Shown here piece after piece: positions 1 to 14,111 of a stretch of DNA of 64,000 nucleotides (its first letter is position 1; every line of letters begins with the position of its first letter). A program made the translations under genes and the position numbers. The DNA comes from Aptenodytes patagonicus (lineage: Eukaryota > Chordata > Aves > Sphenisciformes > Spheniscidae): the NCBI RefSeq assembly GCF_965638725.1, contig NC_134949.1, forward strand, positions 83,358,017-83,422,016. The letters run 5' to 3'. The notes beneath the pieces are model-generated. The model worked only from the letters and a program-made list of their open reading frames with translations. It had not been told where the DNA came from and ran no database searches.

Positions 1-1129
1 GTCTTATGATTGCTTGGTCAGCCCATAGGTGAACTTAACTTTGTTGGCCGCTAACAACTGTAGCTTCTCTTAGCCAGTGCCACAACCTCCTTTGATGAAA
101 CTTCAGATGAAACTGGTGGATGGAAACAAGGATGAAGATAGACCATAATTGAAAATCATCTCTTCCAAACTTATCAAGCAATGAAATAAGGATTGAAAGC
201 CTCCCTAGAAATGGGGCTTGGTATGTGCATTTTTTGATATTCTGCATACTTCTCAAGGGGGCAGAGTTAGATTCCCTAAATTTTAAGTCTTGTTTATGTA
301 ATATTTTCTGAAATAAATCTCCACCTGAGAAGTTAAAGAGGTGGTAAATAAGCATCATAATATTATTTTGATTCTTTTTGCACTGATATAATTGAAATCC
401 TTTGGTTTTGATTTAAGGTGTTATCTTATTCAGCCCACTACTAAATTTGAAATTATATTTGTACTGTGCATAGCCATAATATCAGATATTATTGCTCAAA
501 AGATGTGTTGGATCTTTGGTTGACCCTTTTGAGATAATAAGTAATACCAATTTTTCTCCTGTGTGAGCAACTCATTGCCTTAGGTCAGGTTAACAGGTGA
601 CTTCAGTTTTGCAGTTGATCAAGCAGGCTTGTGGCTTTCAGGCTTTAAAGCACTGTTTGGATTTTTTAGAATGAATCTTGTGGTGTGGAGGTGTGAAGGA
701 ACGAATGAGTTTGTCTCCAAATCACTGTGAGGGAGCTTGGTTCTTAGAGTAAACAGTGAGTATTTCCAAAAAAGTTGTAACCTTTTAGGAGCTTCAAGTT
801 GAGTACTCTAAAGCGTAAAAGGAAGACCTGACTCTGGAGAAGTGTCTTTAGAAGGCAATTGATTTTGACTCCAAACTGAAGAGGAAAAATCTTAATAATC
901 AGCATAATTAAACTAGGGGGGAATTATACGCTCTTCAGAAATCTTTTGAGATACCTGAAGGCATGCTTTCTCAGGGCTAGATTAAATATTCTTATTTTTC
1001 AAAGAGATTATAGCTGCTTAATAAAGCCTGTGAAGACTCCTTCTGGAGGAAGGAGGGATAGTCTCTTCAGACTACATGGAGGATAGAGGATTCAAGTAAA
1101 GTAGACCCAAACCTGGATAATACATAGCT

Positions 1130-1149
1130 GGGGGGGGGGGGGGGGGGGG
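1130..1149. repeat. (G)20 homopolymer
   Basis: Twenty consecutive G followed by AAA, in sequence with no other low complexity. It could fold as a G-quadruplex, and it would be difficult to sequence accurately. Confidence 0.9.
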
Positions 1150-2309
1150 AAATAGAAGCAACAGAACTTTTAGAGTGTCTCGAGGAAAAGAGTAGAGTTT
1201 TTGACTTTAACAACCAGTCTTCAAATGCCAGTAGGCAGAGGCAGACTGTGAGGTGTGTCTCAAAACTGGCATGTGACTCTAGTCTGCTGATGGCCCTAAA
1301 ACTTCCAGAAATGCCAAGCAATAAATCCCCTACCTAATAGAATACTACCACCTTGCTTGTATGTGCTTTGTACGGTTCCTTGCTAGCTGCAGGATGTTAG
1401 AGTTTGATTTATAGTAAGTCAACTTGTTCCTAAAAAGTGCTAATAACCTATGGTGTATCTGAACCTGAACGCAGCTATACACGAAATAAACCTCAGTTCT
1501 GCTTGTCTAGGTATGCTTTCTAATGTGGTATAAAATCTGCCATGTCTAGTTAATATTAAGTGCGGATACAGATCTTACATAAATACTGCAGATTTGCATT
1601 TTTTTAATTGTTTTATTTTTACCTTCCATTACTACAAACTTGTTGCCATGAAGCTAACCAATGTTTGGTATGACTCATCATGGAAACTTGAGAAAATGTT
1701 TGGCTGGAATTGCTAACCAGTCAGCTATATATAAAGCAAGAAAGGGTTGATCTTGTTCAGTCTCAGAGTCCAGTATTGACTTAAGCTGTAATTCTCAAAT
1801 GTTCTCAGTGTCCTCAACTCCCAGGGCTTTGTTCTCATTAAAAATAAGGCTCTCTTATAAACGCTCAGTAGTGAGTCAAGTGTGTGGATATCTGTATTTA
1901 AGTTTCTCAACTTGGAATTAAGTGTTTAACTTAAATTGCTAAGCTTGAAGATTTTGCCAAGTATCTTTATTCCAAAGCAAGTCACAGAACATAATCAGAA
2001 AGGGATGTTTGATTTCCTTCAAAATTACCCTTGTGCCTTCAATAATCATACAAGATGCTAGACAGACAGGAATGGAAATTGGTTTCTGATCTATCAAGTG
2101 TGGCATGAGCAGTAACAGTGGAATTACCATGGCTCAACCTTGAACTGAAGAGACCACCTATGTATTTACCCTGCAGAATGGCACCCTTTTATCCTGCATG
2201 AATGGCCTGATGTCGTGCAAGACACCGCTCCGTCACACGCCGGCAGTCAGTGTCTGAGGCTGGCTCTGTGCGGTGCCTTGCTTCCTTGCGCCAGCTGGCC
2301 TGCAAGGGC

Positions 2310-2328
2310 GGGGGGGGGGGAGGGGGGG
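2310..2328. repeat. Interrupted G run (G11-A-G7)
   Basis: Eleven G, one A, then seven G, within a short GC-rich patch (about 2215-2350) that contrasts with the AT-rich surroundings. Confidence 0.85.
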
Positions 2329-5300
2329 AAAGCTTGCGGAGGGCTGCCACCCTCTCCCTTCCAGCTGAATAATTTCCTTAGGAAAAACTTTTCCTGCTCA
2401 CACTCTTGACTTAACCACCCATCGCAGCCTTCAAATTATCTCCTGTGCAGAGATGCCAGAGAAGAATGGGCCAGCCCAGCTAGCAGGTGGCTACCAGATA
2501 CCTTTTGAGATTAAAAAAAAATCCCATGTTCATCCCAAGCTGTTAATGGCTTGAGATTGCAGTTTAGGGCATAGCAAGTATCACTCAGCCTGTAAGAGGC
2601 AGCACTGCAGTAAATGTCCATCTGATTGTTGATCCATTTGATTTTTTTTAATCTATTTTTTTTAACCTAGTTGTTGCATACTTGCTTACCTCGAGCTCTT
2701 TTGCTTCCTCCGGACTCATGCTTCTCTTGCTCATCTCTGACCTGAGCACTGTCATTTCCTGATCATTTTGCTCTCAATTCTTTACACAGAAAGGATGAGA
2801 GGCACAGCTTTTTTCCATGCGGCCTCAGCACCCTCCCTGCTCTGACTTCTCATCAGGGCTGCTGGCTTGTCCCTTCTTTCTCTGTAAACCTCTGTTCTCC
2901 CTGCTTTGCACTCTTCTTAGCTAAAACACAAACTCGGTATTTCCACAGCAGGGCTTGAATCGCTGCTTTAACTTTCTGGGTGGAGGAGGGAAGTCTTTTG
3001 AAAAGAATATGGGAACACTTTGTGCAAAGGGCTGGGTTCATAATTCAGCATTATCCTGAGCACACTAGGATAGTCAGCAAGTATGCAATACTGAAAATTT
3101 GCCAGATACCAGTGCTCTGGAGGACTGGAATATATTCTTCAGAAGACTGTGAGAGCTGAGTACACAACTACTCTTTTCTGACCGCAGAGGTAACGAATGT
3201 GTGAAAGCTGGGTTTTCCACTGCTCCGCTGACAATTGGTAGCAAAGCTTTTAGGGAAGTCTCACATCCCATTTGAGTACCTGGATTAAAGATGCATATTT
3301 CAAAAAGTCTCTGCTTCTAATTTGAGGTCATTCATTTTGGTGTCTAAATAGGAACGGACACTTGCAAATATGTGTTGTTCAAGTGCTTGATTCTACCTAG
3401 GCTTTGCAGAACATGGGCTCAAGCCTCTCAAGCCTGGGATTAGATGATACAAAAACAAAGCTAAAAAAATTCCAATTATGTGATATTTGTGATGGATATT
3501 ATTACTAGTTTGTTTGCCATTTAGTATGTTCTGGTCCCTTAAAAGTCTGTGGCCATGCATCTGAGAGTGGGCAACTCTTTGCCTTGCCTTGGCTGTTGCA
3601 ACCTGGATCAGTCAGGGGGACGCAGTGGGGGGGACTGTGCTTCCCGAGGAGGCGCTGAGCCCAGGGTGGGAGACTTAAGCGATAATGAGTCTTAATATTT
3701 TTTAGGTGTCCAGCTTGAGATACCGGGACAGGAAATTGAGAATATTTCAGTCCTCAGACATATATATATACCCCCCCCCAAATACCTTCTATGTGGACCC
3801 CCCCAGTTTCTCCAAGGAACCTGTGGAAATTTACAGCTGAACTGAGATTCCTGGTATTGCTGAGATTACATATTTTGTTGTTTAACTTCAGGAAGCTGTT
3901 AAATTTTGTAGATAATTTTATCACGTATTTAATGGATATGTATAGTCTCCAAAGCATATACAACTGTTCTGTTTTGTTTGGGTTTTTTTCTCTTTTCTTT
4001 TTAAGTTGGATTGTCAAAAGGTGGGAAAGTTTCTGTATACTCGCTTGCATAGATCTGATATCTGGTTGGGGATGAAGGGGAGGAGAGGAATGTCATTCTC
4101 TCTGCAGATGATTTACTTTTTGTGTCTGGGAATAAAGCCAATATTTCTTTTTCCCCTATTATATTTCATTTCTATGGATGAATCCAGAAATGACAGCCTT
4201 CCTGTTAGTGTGATTTGCGGTTGGTTTGTTTTCATTTCAAGAGCTCCTCAGCACAGATAGCAGCAGCCTAGTAGGTACTTTCCTGCTGGATGCAAATCCA
4301 GGTGTGTTCTTGTCACTTTGAGTCTCCATACTTAAAAGTGCATAGAAAACATTTCCCAGAGACAAACAGTTTGAATTGTATTTGCACAGTTAGAATAATG
4401 TAACTAACTTGCCTTCTCTTATCACAGTGATACTAGTATCAGTGTTGAATCAGTACCGAAAAAAAATCTAGGGAAATAAATTTGAAAGTTCGAAGACACT
4501 TTTTATTTTAGTACACTGGCATCTGATCTGGGATTATAGCAAATATAGTTGTACTTCAGAGCAACCCCACCCTGACACATCCTGAGCTGGAAAAGTTAGT
4601 ATTGTACATTGGGTAGAGGCTTTGCCCAAAATCGGAATAAATAAACCTCAGATTTAATCTGGCCCTTGCTGTATTTGATTTCATGATGTTGCAGGGGCTT
4701 GTGCCTGCCAGAAAGGATGTTTTCCTTGTATCTGAAGATCTGCCAAGACACAGCAAGACTGGTTCTATGGCAGCAGAAGTTGCAGAAGAGTAATACACAT
4801 GCTGAGGAGTAGGAAAGCTGGGGAGGCAGGCAGAAAAGTCACGGCATCTGACAGATGAAAGCTCTCAGAACATAACTCCCCACTGAAACACAGCGTGTTT
4901 GCTTTTTGGAAGATACATACCCCCTTGTTCCTCCTTGCCAGCCTCCTCTCGTTATTTCCTCTGCCGGTGAGTACAGCTGGACCCAGCTCGTCGGGCAGCT
5001 GGGGAGCTCGGGGCTGGACTCACCGCGGTACTGACCGCGCTGCGTTCTGCTCCATCCTCCTGGCTTATTGCGGTAGAAATGGTCTGTTCTGAAGGCCAGC
5101 AATAATTGCTAGGCAGCCTCTATAACACCACCAATAGAAGTTTAGGTTTATTCCTGCCTCATGTCGAGCAGGACAGACTTAAGGTATCCACCTCCTCACA
5201 AAGCAGTCTTAACTCTGCATTTCTGGCGTCTCAGCAGTTTGCATTTATACTGCCTTACCTTGTTAGTCCCTGGTTTCTGGAGATTTCTTTAACCACGGTT

Positions 5301-8300
5301 AGCACTGAGAACAAGTTATTGCTGCACATCCTTACCTTTCAGTGAACAATGACTTTTAAAAATTACTATTTTTTAACAGATGTGTGCATTTTTTAAAGTA
5401 ATTTTTCAGGATGCTCATTTAAACCTGGCTGAAGATTTCAAAGTCTCTGGCTTCTTGGCAGTGACTGTGTGGGGCATGCAGTGCCTTGGCTGCATGCTCG
5501 TTCTTTTCCCATCTCTTCATCTCCTGTTCTCCCTCTTCTCACCTAGTGCAACACAGTTTTCTGTTATTTTCCACATGAGGCATCACAGGATGTGCAGATT
5601 GGTTAAAATAGTCGAGAAAAAGAATCAGGGGACTGGCCAACCTAGTGCACAAGGTTGTGAAGGACTTCTAGAAAACAGGGCCGAGGACCATCATATTCTC
5701 ACTGTTGTGCAGTAGCTAACATAAACGCTAGCATCAGTTGGGACCCAAATATGCAAAATGACCTTTGTAAATAACTGGTGTGGTTTTGGTAGATCCATAT
5801 CTGAGGGGTTTTGAACTTAGACTGTGCACAGTAAAATTTTAAGACAGTGTAAGTCAGCATGAATCTCGGGTGCTTAAAATCTTCTCTAGTCTTAGCTGAA
5901 AGGATCTCAGCCTTCATTATAGAAGGGTGCAAAGCTGTCTTCCATGCTATTGCACTGTATTTTTACCCCTTTCAGTGTACAAAGCTTTGTCGAGACGAGG
6001 ATTTATGTCAGTTGTGTGATTAGCTCCTTGATGGCTGTAAACTCTAGCCTAGATATGAATGTGTCTTTCCTCACTTGCAAAGGCTTTACCTTCCCTCTGT
6101 TCTATGGGATTAAACTCGATGAGTTCAGTGCATGTGTGGTAGAGCTCAGTTTTGATTTGTGGGTTTTTTTGTTTGTTTGGGTTTTTTTTTTCTGGTGTGG
6201 TGCTGACACTATTTGTAATGCAGAGTGGTGGACCTGGTCCCTACTTTGCTAAGTGCTGTATGAATTGAGAATAACAATATTGGGCCAGCTCCAAATAGTT
6301 TACAGTGTATGTAAAAGACGAGACAAAAGTTACCTGTAGACAGGAGGAGCACAGAAAATAGTGATGCGATATTGGTCAGCATCCTTGGGCATGCCCTTGG
6401 CAGTCCTGCAGCCAAGCCACCATCAAGGTCCTGTTCTGCTCCTTACGGGCACCCTGATAAGGTGGTGGTCTGCAGCAGATCAGCCTGCCATCATACTTTT
6501 TAATCTTTATCAGGATAAATGATGCAAGTAGTATATACATTCTTTTATGCCACTGAACTGCTCAGCTCCTGTACTGTTCAGCAACGACCGGATAAAACCA
6601 GACTGCAAACTGTTTTGAGCATTATTCTGCCCAGAACATCCTTGTCAGATTTATCTTCCTGCGTGGCCGAGTGACGTTTCTGGGTTCAGTTCACAAGCCT
6701 TCCTTTGTCCCCACCCAGAGTCCTTCAAACAGCCTCCTTGTTCTCCTGGCGCGTTACCCGTTAGGCAAATTAATTGATGAGGAGGGGCACTGTGGTACTG
6801 TTTGACAGGAGCTGTGGTTCCTGAGTTTTCAGTACAGCTGGGCAGAGGCTTTCCAGCATTGACATTACAAAATGCTAGTTCATCAGAAAATACGTTGTGC
6901 CTGTGATACCTTTGGCTTAGGTATCAGCCTGTCCCCTTGCCCGATTCCCTTGTTTTTCAGTGCACTGCTTGATTAGGCTGTTGTGGAGCATCTAGGAAGC
7001 CTCCCTGACTGGGATGAAAACTTTTGGAAAGGAAGAATTTTCTAAATTGCAAAAATATTGTTTCCCAGTTATTTCAGTTATCACCAGATTGTGGAGTTTT
7101 ACAGGTCTAACAGGAATTTCCAGGCTTCGAGCTTCTGCGCCGTCCTTTCGATCAGGATGCAGGACAGGAATTTTGTAAATCCCATGTCAGATTTTCCAAA
7201 TGAACATTAAAAAAAACCCCAACCATCTATTCATATATAAATAGTTTTGTGAACAGTGGGAGTAGCGGAGTTAAATGTTCTACAAATCTGTACCCTCCGC
7301 CCCTGCATCTCATTCCTGCTGTAATAACCACAGCTTCTCTTCCCCCCTCTCTGACCTCCACGTTTTGCCTCTCCTACTGTCACCTAAGCCACCCCACAGA
7401 GCAGGGACCTCCCGCTCCCTCCTGTGTTTACAAACTACCATCAGGGAAAAAGCATCTGCTGGTTTGTAGTTGAGGCAATGATGATAACTGCTGAGCAGGT
7501 GCTTCAGTTTTTCCTTTTCCAATATTTCCCCCCACCCATGTGAGGCTGCTAATATTCATTAAACACATAAGAACATAATTTGGTTAAAACTGGCCAAAGA
7601 ATTAAATATATATTAAAAATATGTATATAAGTGAAGTTCAAACCAGGCTGAAAACCAGGCTTAAAGTACATCCCTTTAGGAAATTTTGACTTTTACTTTC
7701 CAGTGCTGTTAATCCCCAGCCACCAACTAGGAGCCAAGAGATTTGGCAGAGCCTGGTCCCATGGGCAGGAGCTCAGCATGCACTTCAGTTCAGTGTCTGA
7801 GAACCACCGCCTCAGGACAGAGCCCTTCTGTAGTTTAATGGTAACACATGTTCGTGCATACAAATGTGGCATACAAGTTGCTTTCTGTTGCTTAACAAAT
7901 ACGGCAGCCGGATGTTTTTAATTTTAAGTCTCTGCAGGGACTAAATCTGAGTTTTAGCCCATGTTTGTAATTTTGTAGTTATTGATGCTAGTCTGATTCT
8001 TGCTAGTTGCTTACTGGAAATTCAGGCTTCAGTGCTTTTCAGCTTTTCTTCGAGGAATGCTTTCTTTGGTTTGTCTTATCTAAACAGGCCTTTTTGCTCT
8101 AACTCAAGTTACAAATTTTAGAATATGATGCTACAAATAGCTAAAAGTTGTGTTAAAATATTTAAAGCTTAATTTACTTGTAAAGCTAGTAAATTCCCAA
8201 ACTATGCTAAGGTCTTATCAATGATCCGTAAAATTTTTTCAGCATAACTACCTTGCTCAAGCATTCCTTCTGTTGTCTTCCTACTGATGCTTTGGGTTTG

Positions 8301-9014
8301 GACAGAGTTTTTTGTCCTGTGTTTGTACAGCGCTTAACATAATAGGACGTTGGTCTGTGAGTGGTCTCCTAGGGGGTCTATAATGGAAGTTGTCTTCTTT
8401 CCCCTTTATTAATAAAACACTTGCTGTGGGATGTGTTTCTACTTCTAGTTATGTGTAATCAACTCAATGCTTTTCAGTCTGGAAGAAAATCAGTATGTGC
8501 TTCTAAGAACTAAGTTTCATGTTGTCTTTTAATAAATCAGATGTGGCTGTGCTTCTGATTTAAAATGCAGTGTTTTAGGTAGTTTAAAAGTATTTTTTCT
8601 TTATTTTGTTTCCCCAAATAAATGCCTATACTATAATAAGTTGTATAATAGACAAAAAATGTTTTCAATTTTTTTTACTTACAGAGAAGTTATTCCATTT
8701 TTGCCATTATCCTGTAGAGAGTAATTGATGGTTCTACATGTTAAAGAATCAATTAATTTATTTGGCTTACAGTGTTAACTAAAGTAGTGGGTGTTTATTG
8801 CTTATAAATGAGAGGGGAAAAAAGCTCCCTGGAATCAGTTTTGGCACTTCTGCCATCACTGTAATTGCTATAAAATTATCTTTATGCAATTAGTACTGAC
8901 ACCTGTTATAACAATACCTACTGTGTGTCTCTGCCTTCCTGTCTTCCCAAGAGTCTGAGCGTGATAACATGACTTGGGATGTATTTTCTCAAATTGGGGG
9001 AAGAAGGAGAGAAA

Positions 9015-10258
9015 AAATAGAAACATAGAATAGTTTGGGTTGGAAGGGACCTCTAAAGGTCATCTAGTCCAATCGCCCCCTGCAATGAGCAGGGACATCT
9101 TCAACTAGATCAGGTTGCTCAGAGCCCCGTCCAGCCTGACCTGGAATGTTTCCAGGGATGGGGCATCCACCACCTCCCTGGGCAACCTGCTCCAGTGTTT
9201 CACCACCCTCAGCATAAAAAATTTCTTCCTTCTATCTAGTCGAAATCTACCCCCCTTTAGTTTAAAGCCATTCCTCCTTGTCCTGTCGCAACAGGCCCTG
9301 CTAAAAAGTTTGCCGCCATCTTTTTAATAAGCCCCCTTTAAGTACTGATAGGCTGCAATAAGGTCTCCCCGAAGCCTTCTCTTCTCTAGGCTGAACAACC
9401 CCAACTCTCTCAGCCTTTCTTCACAGGAGAGGTGTTCCATCCCCCTGATCATTTTCATGGCCCTCTTCTGGACCTGCTCCAACAGGTCCGTGTCTTTCTT
9501 ATGCTGAGGGCTCCAGAGCTGGATGCAGTACTCCAGGTGGGGTCTCACCAGAGCAGAGTAGAGGGGCAGAATCACCTCCCGTGACCTGCTGGCCATGCTT
9601 CTGTTGATGCAGCCCAGGGTATGATTGGCCTTCTGGGCTGCGAGCGCACATTGCTGGCTCATGTCCAGCTTTTCATCTACCAGTACCCCCAAGTGCTGCT
9701 TGGCAGGGCTGCTCTCAATCCCTTCATCCCCCAGCCTGTATTGATACCGGGGGTTGCCCCGACCCACATGCAGGACCCCTGCACTTATTGAACCTTGTGA
9801 GGTTCACACGGGCCCACTTCTCCAGCTTGACCAGGTCCCTCTGGATGGCATCCCATCCCTCTGGCATGTCGACCGCACCACTCAGCTTGGTGTCATCTGC
9901 AAACTTGCTGTGGGTGCACTCAATCCCACTGTCTATGTCATTGATGAAGATATTAAACAGTACTGGTTCCAATACGGACCCCTGCGGGATGCCACTTGTC
10001 ACCGATCTCCATCTGGATATTGAGCTGTTGACCACTACCCTCTGGATTTGACCATCCAACCAATTCCTCACCCACCGGACAGTCCACCCATCAAATCCAC
10101 ATCTCTCCATTTTAGAGAGAAGGATGTTGTGGGGGACCATGTCAAAGGCCTTACAGAGGTGCAGATAGACAACATCTGTAGCCCTTCCCGTGTCCACTGA
10201 TGTAGTCACTCCGTCATAGAAGGCCACTAAGTTGGTCAGGCAGGACTTGCCCTGCCTA
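9015..10258 (-). mobile_element. CR1 LINE, 5'-truncated, antisense to VWF
   Basis: The plus strand begins with the reverse complement of a CR1 3' end (ATAGAATAGTTTGGGTTGG, then AAGGGACCTCTAAAGGTCATC). On the minus strand the element encodes the C-terminal part of the CR1 ORF2 polyprotein. Reverse transcriptase blocks [25 protein letters not shown] and the catalytic FADDTKLSG are visible, followed by the conserved [16 protein letters not shown] and [13 protein letters not shown] segments. Similarity starts abruptly near 10258, as expected for 5' truncation during target-primed reverse transcription. The frame is broken near 9770 and again near 9324, so it is inactive. Confidence 0.93.
9324..10227 (-). 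pseudogene. Broken CR1 ORF2 fragment (reverse transcriptase and C-terminal region)
   Basis: Two overlapping open stretches on the minus strand (10227-9724 and 9767-9324) together cover the RT palm and thumb region and the C-terminal domain. The upstream piece ends in a frame-shifted, non-homologous tail after RFNKC. The downstream piece resumes the family sequence at [12 protein letters not shown], so a small indel lies near 9770. The downstream piece stops after YLKGAY. This is a retrotransposon relic, not a host gene. Confidence 0.88.
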
Positions 10259-11322
10259 TAAATAGAGTAGTACGTGGAACAATTAATGTATATAGAAGAA
10301 TGTATGTCACAGCATGTTAATTAAATAGTCTGTATTAAAGTAAAATGGCCAAAAGTGTGTTAACTTTTGGAAGCCTTTGGCGTTCATTTTCCGACTGAAA
10401 TTTGAGGGAAGACTATTTCATGCCCTGTGTTGAAAGGCAAAATGGGAAAGAGCGAGAAAGACATTGCAAGCTCCATGGTAATTAACCTGAACACCAAGAC
10501 TGAAAGGTGTGTGTGTGCTCTCTGCCCACTAGGTTCAGGTTAAACTTGACTTTTGCCTATTTTGTATACGCTGTAAAATCTGCCCCAACCTTCCTGAGAT
10601 CTCTATGTATCCATGCTTGAATCTCACCTTCCAGAAAGCATGTCAGACTGCTGGGATCAGTAGCTCGGCATTGTATGTGTGTTTGGACCTGAATTTTTCC
10701 AGAACTGTTTCAACACGTACCTTCAAAACCAGCAAGGAGGGTGCTGAGCCTGTGCTGTGAATAGGGAAAAAATGAAATAGAAGAAGGATGTGAACAAAAG
10801 TAAAAAGCAAATAAAAAATACAGGTCTATCCATGCTTGCATAAAACCTCAGGCGCTGTTCCTTCTAAATACCATGCATTTTTCTGCTAAGCAAAGGAAGG
10901 AAGAAAGAATATATTCTGATTACTTTTGTTTGATACAGAAAGTAAGCATAATTTTTAACTGTTTCGTGTTTTCAGAACAATTTTTGACCAGCATTCTGTC
11001 AAGAAATCAAACATAGATAAGCAAGATACAGTATTTTTGTTGTTGTTGTTCTAAAGATAAAATCTCTGGAAATGGGCTCACAAAAAAGTGAGCCCAAGGT
11101 AGCTCTCAACTTTGAGGCTGTTCAAAAACTAAACTTTTATTAGAACGCAATTTTTGCACAGTTTTTGTCCCACTCCAAATGGGAAGAAAAAAAAAAGGAT
11201 TGCTTGACTCATGTCTTTTTGTTAAAACAGAGTGGTCAAGTTAAACTTGGAGGGTATTTTTAATTTGTAATGTAATTTATATAAAATTCCATAATTTTTG
11301 AAACAGTCCAGTGGGAGAGACA

Positions 11323-11343
11323 CCCCCCCCCCCCCCCCCCCCC
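11323..11343. repeat. (C)21 homopolymer
   Basis: Twenty-one consecutive C, flanked by ordinary sequence. Confidence 0.9.
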
Positions 11344-13410
11344 ATCTCTGCATCTGCATTGTCAACTTGCCTGATGTTATTTTGCAATCTTACAGTATTT
11401 GGAAGGTTTTATCTTTTATTTGAATGCCAAATATGAGGATTGGGAGTTTCTGCGAATATCTCAGCTTTGTTTTTCATCTTGAAGTAAATCTCTAGCCTTC
11501 ATGTTTGTGAAGAAAATCTTGTAAATGCTAATCTTGGGTGTTAGAAAAAAACCAAAAGGCATATGAGAACGAACCAATTATTATTCTAGAATTTCCTAGT
11601 TCTTGTATTACTCTTGTGATTTTAGGATGTGTACTGTATCCCAATATATGAGCAAAACCCAGGATCTAGAGGCAAATTTCACAATCTCAGCTTTTTTTCT
11701 TTTCCCATCCCCCGTGCTTACATTAGATGACTGCAAGAAAAAAAGGGTGGCGGTGGTGAATGCACATAAGACATAGATTTGTTGATCACATAATGGTGCC
11801 AATTGTTCCCAGTGAGCAGTGAATGTTTCTGCGACTTAATTGTCCTTCACAATGAGTAACATGCTCTGTCTTGTACTAGGGTAAATCAGCGTTTCAGAAA
11901 GAGAAACACGTGACTTTGTCTTAACGATCTGCTTATTATTAGAGTTGTTTCTTGCTCGGCATTAGAAAAATGAGCTAAATAGAAGTCATATCCATACACA
12001 ACCTTTCTTTTTCAAAGTGATTAAGAAAATGGAATAAACATTTAAGATAAATCCTGGATCCCTTTGGTGCAGTGTAATGAACCTCCACAGGCCACAACTT
12101 CAGTCTTGGGGACTACTCTTCCTGGTGGAGAACTTCAGAAACTCCCTCTTCTTCAATGGGAACTGGCATGTCCATGCAATTTGGTTTAATTCATAGCACT
12201 CTTCCCAATCTTTTACAACTGTTTTGTTTGTGTGCAGAAGTTTCCTGACACTAGAAAGGGTATAGTAGCATTTAGTCAGAGAAATTTCCTTTTTGCAGCC
12301 CATATTCAAAAGAGAATTAAGTCAATGAGCCTGAAAGCATGTATAAATATTTTATTAAATGAAGGCCAATATGAATATAGTGATTGAATCTCTGGTAGAG
12401 ATATGAAAGTTGAAGTCCCAGCAAAATTGAAATCGATGGGGGAAAAGAAAAAAAAAGGATAAGATCCCCCTTGCTGATTGGTGTTACTGGTCACCTGTAC
12501 TTTGACAGCACTAATATAACCTGCTTTTATGTAAAAATAATTTGTTCTGAATATGAAGAATTTTCATTAGGAAATTATAATATGATTTTTTTTAAAAAAT
12601 TTTTTTCATTACTTACAAGGGCAGCCAACATCTAGCATTCCCTTGCTAAACGTCATTGTAAATTCAAGTTAGATATTTTGAACTAATGAGGTCAAATAAT
12701 TTATACTTAAAAATGTGGAAGGATCTGGATAGATTAGTAGTTATGTTATGCTACTTGAGCTTTTTATGAATTTTGGTGGTTTTATGAAAAACAGATCATG
12801 TCTAACAAACCTTATAAATCTTTAGTGAGATGCAACTTTGGCAAATAGTATTAATACAAAATATTTAGGCACCTTTTAAGATTTGCCATAACATCATTTG
12901 GGTGACTAGAAAACCTGGAATCATGCAAAAAAAACCCCCAAACCCAACAACTGAGTGCTCATCACATTGATTATATGTGGCCAAATGGTAATTATCCTTC
13001 TGAGAAGGTTTGTTTCTGGTAGAGTCTTGATAGCATCTATCTATTTTTGCAAACTATGGCTCTTGTTTCCATTGTCATAACTGCTGAAATAAGTGGATTT
13101 ATGCTGACAGACAATTGGTTGTTACTGTACCTGTTTACTTCTGCTCCTTTCTCAGTACATTAATGTTTTCCTGTCAGAACAGATGCAACTGGTGGATCTA
13201 TGCAAGTGGGTGCATATATTGGTGTATGTTTGTACATGCATGCATTCATGGCGCTTAATCACTTTGGGGTTAATAATAGACTTTGATTCTCCCTCTTCCT
13301 GCCTGAATGGAGAGCACAGTGGTGGGGCTATGTTGTCTGATGTCCACTCAAAGTGACCTTTCTGTTCTGTTGGCATCCTCCTGCCTTTGCTCCAAGATCA
13401 TCAATCAAGG

Positions 13411-13436
13411 TTGATTTTATTTATTTATTTATTTTT
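13411..13436. repeat. (TTTA)n microsatellite
   Basis: A short run of TTTA units (TTATTTATTTATTTAT and flanking bases). Confidence 0.75.
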
Positions 13437-13839
13437 AACTGTAAATCTTACAAGCTTACTAAACCCCAAATATTCCAGTTAAAAGACCAACTGAGGACAT
13501 TTTCCATATAAATGAGATTTGGAGATCCTGGTGTGTATCTGAGGGTGACTTTGGCTAATTTAGTAATAAATTACTCTACTGTACATATGGTGTTACAAGG
13601 TGAATTGTTACTGCAACTGTTTTACAGGCCCACAGCCCTGAAGTGTTAGCTAGTTGTATTTTTCCTGGTTTCATTTAAAGGCATTTTAGCAGCCAGGCAT
13701 TTGGACAAATGTAATCCCAGAGGGAGGGATTAACTGCTTTTAAAGCATGGGTTTTGAAAACTGGCATGACGTCATGCAGAATTCAGACTCTCATTTTCTC
13801 TTATTATCTTAATGGAAAAATTCCCTCACATTGTATGTA

Positions 13840-13857
13840 TTTTTTTTTTTTTTTTTT
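13840..13857. repeat. (T)18 homopolymer
   Basis: Eighteen consecutive T. No retroposon body could be recognised next to it. Confidence 0.85.
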
Positions 13858-14096
13858 CTTCAGCAGCCTAATGGTGATATTGTGGTGGTTGTCTGGTTAG
13901 TGTCTGATGTCAGTGCTGATGTTAAGGTATGACAAGGCTGCTGAAATGTTTGCTCTATCTGGAACAGGCTAGATGAATAGAAAGCATCCCATGGGGTAAT
14001 TGTGGAGTTGGTAAAGTCAACAGCATGTATGCATTGAGTACCCTGCTTAGAAAATCTTGTGCATGTAAACCAATAAGGCTAGAGTTTTGACTAGTT

Positions 14097-14111
14097 GGGG
14101 GGGGGGGGGGG
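14097..14111. repeat. (G)15 homopolymer
   Basis: Fifteen consecutive G followed by AAATAGG. A further G-rich purine patch lies about 35 bases downstream (14141-14156). Confidence 0.88.

Larger units (their letters stand above)
1..9014. other. Upstream intergenic sequence, no gene recognised
   Basis: This is AT-leaning sequence without any open frame that resembles a known exon on either strand. Short open frames are frequent but have no conserved content. It holds a 20-base G run (1130-1149), an interrupted G run (2310-2328) and small AT-rich stretches (around 7600-7640). Mammalian synteny would put CD9 upstream of VWF on the opposite strand, but no CD9 exon is visible here. Confidence 0.6.
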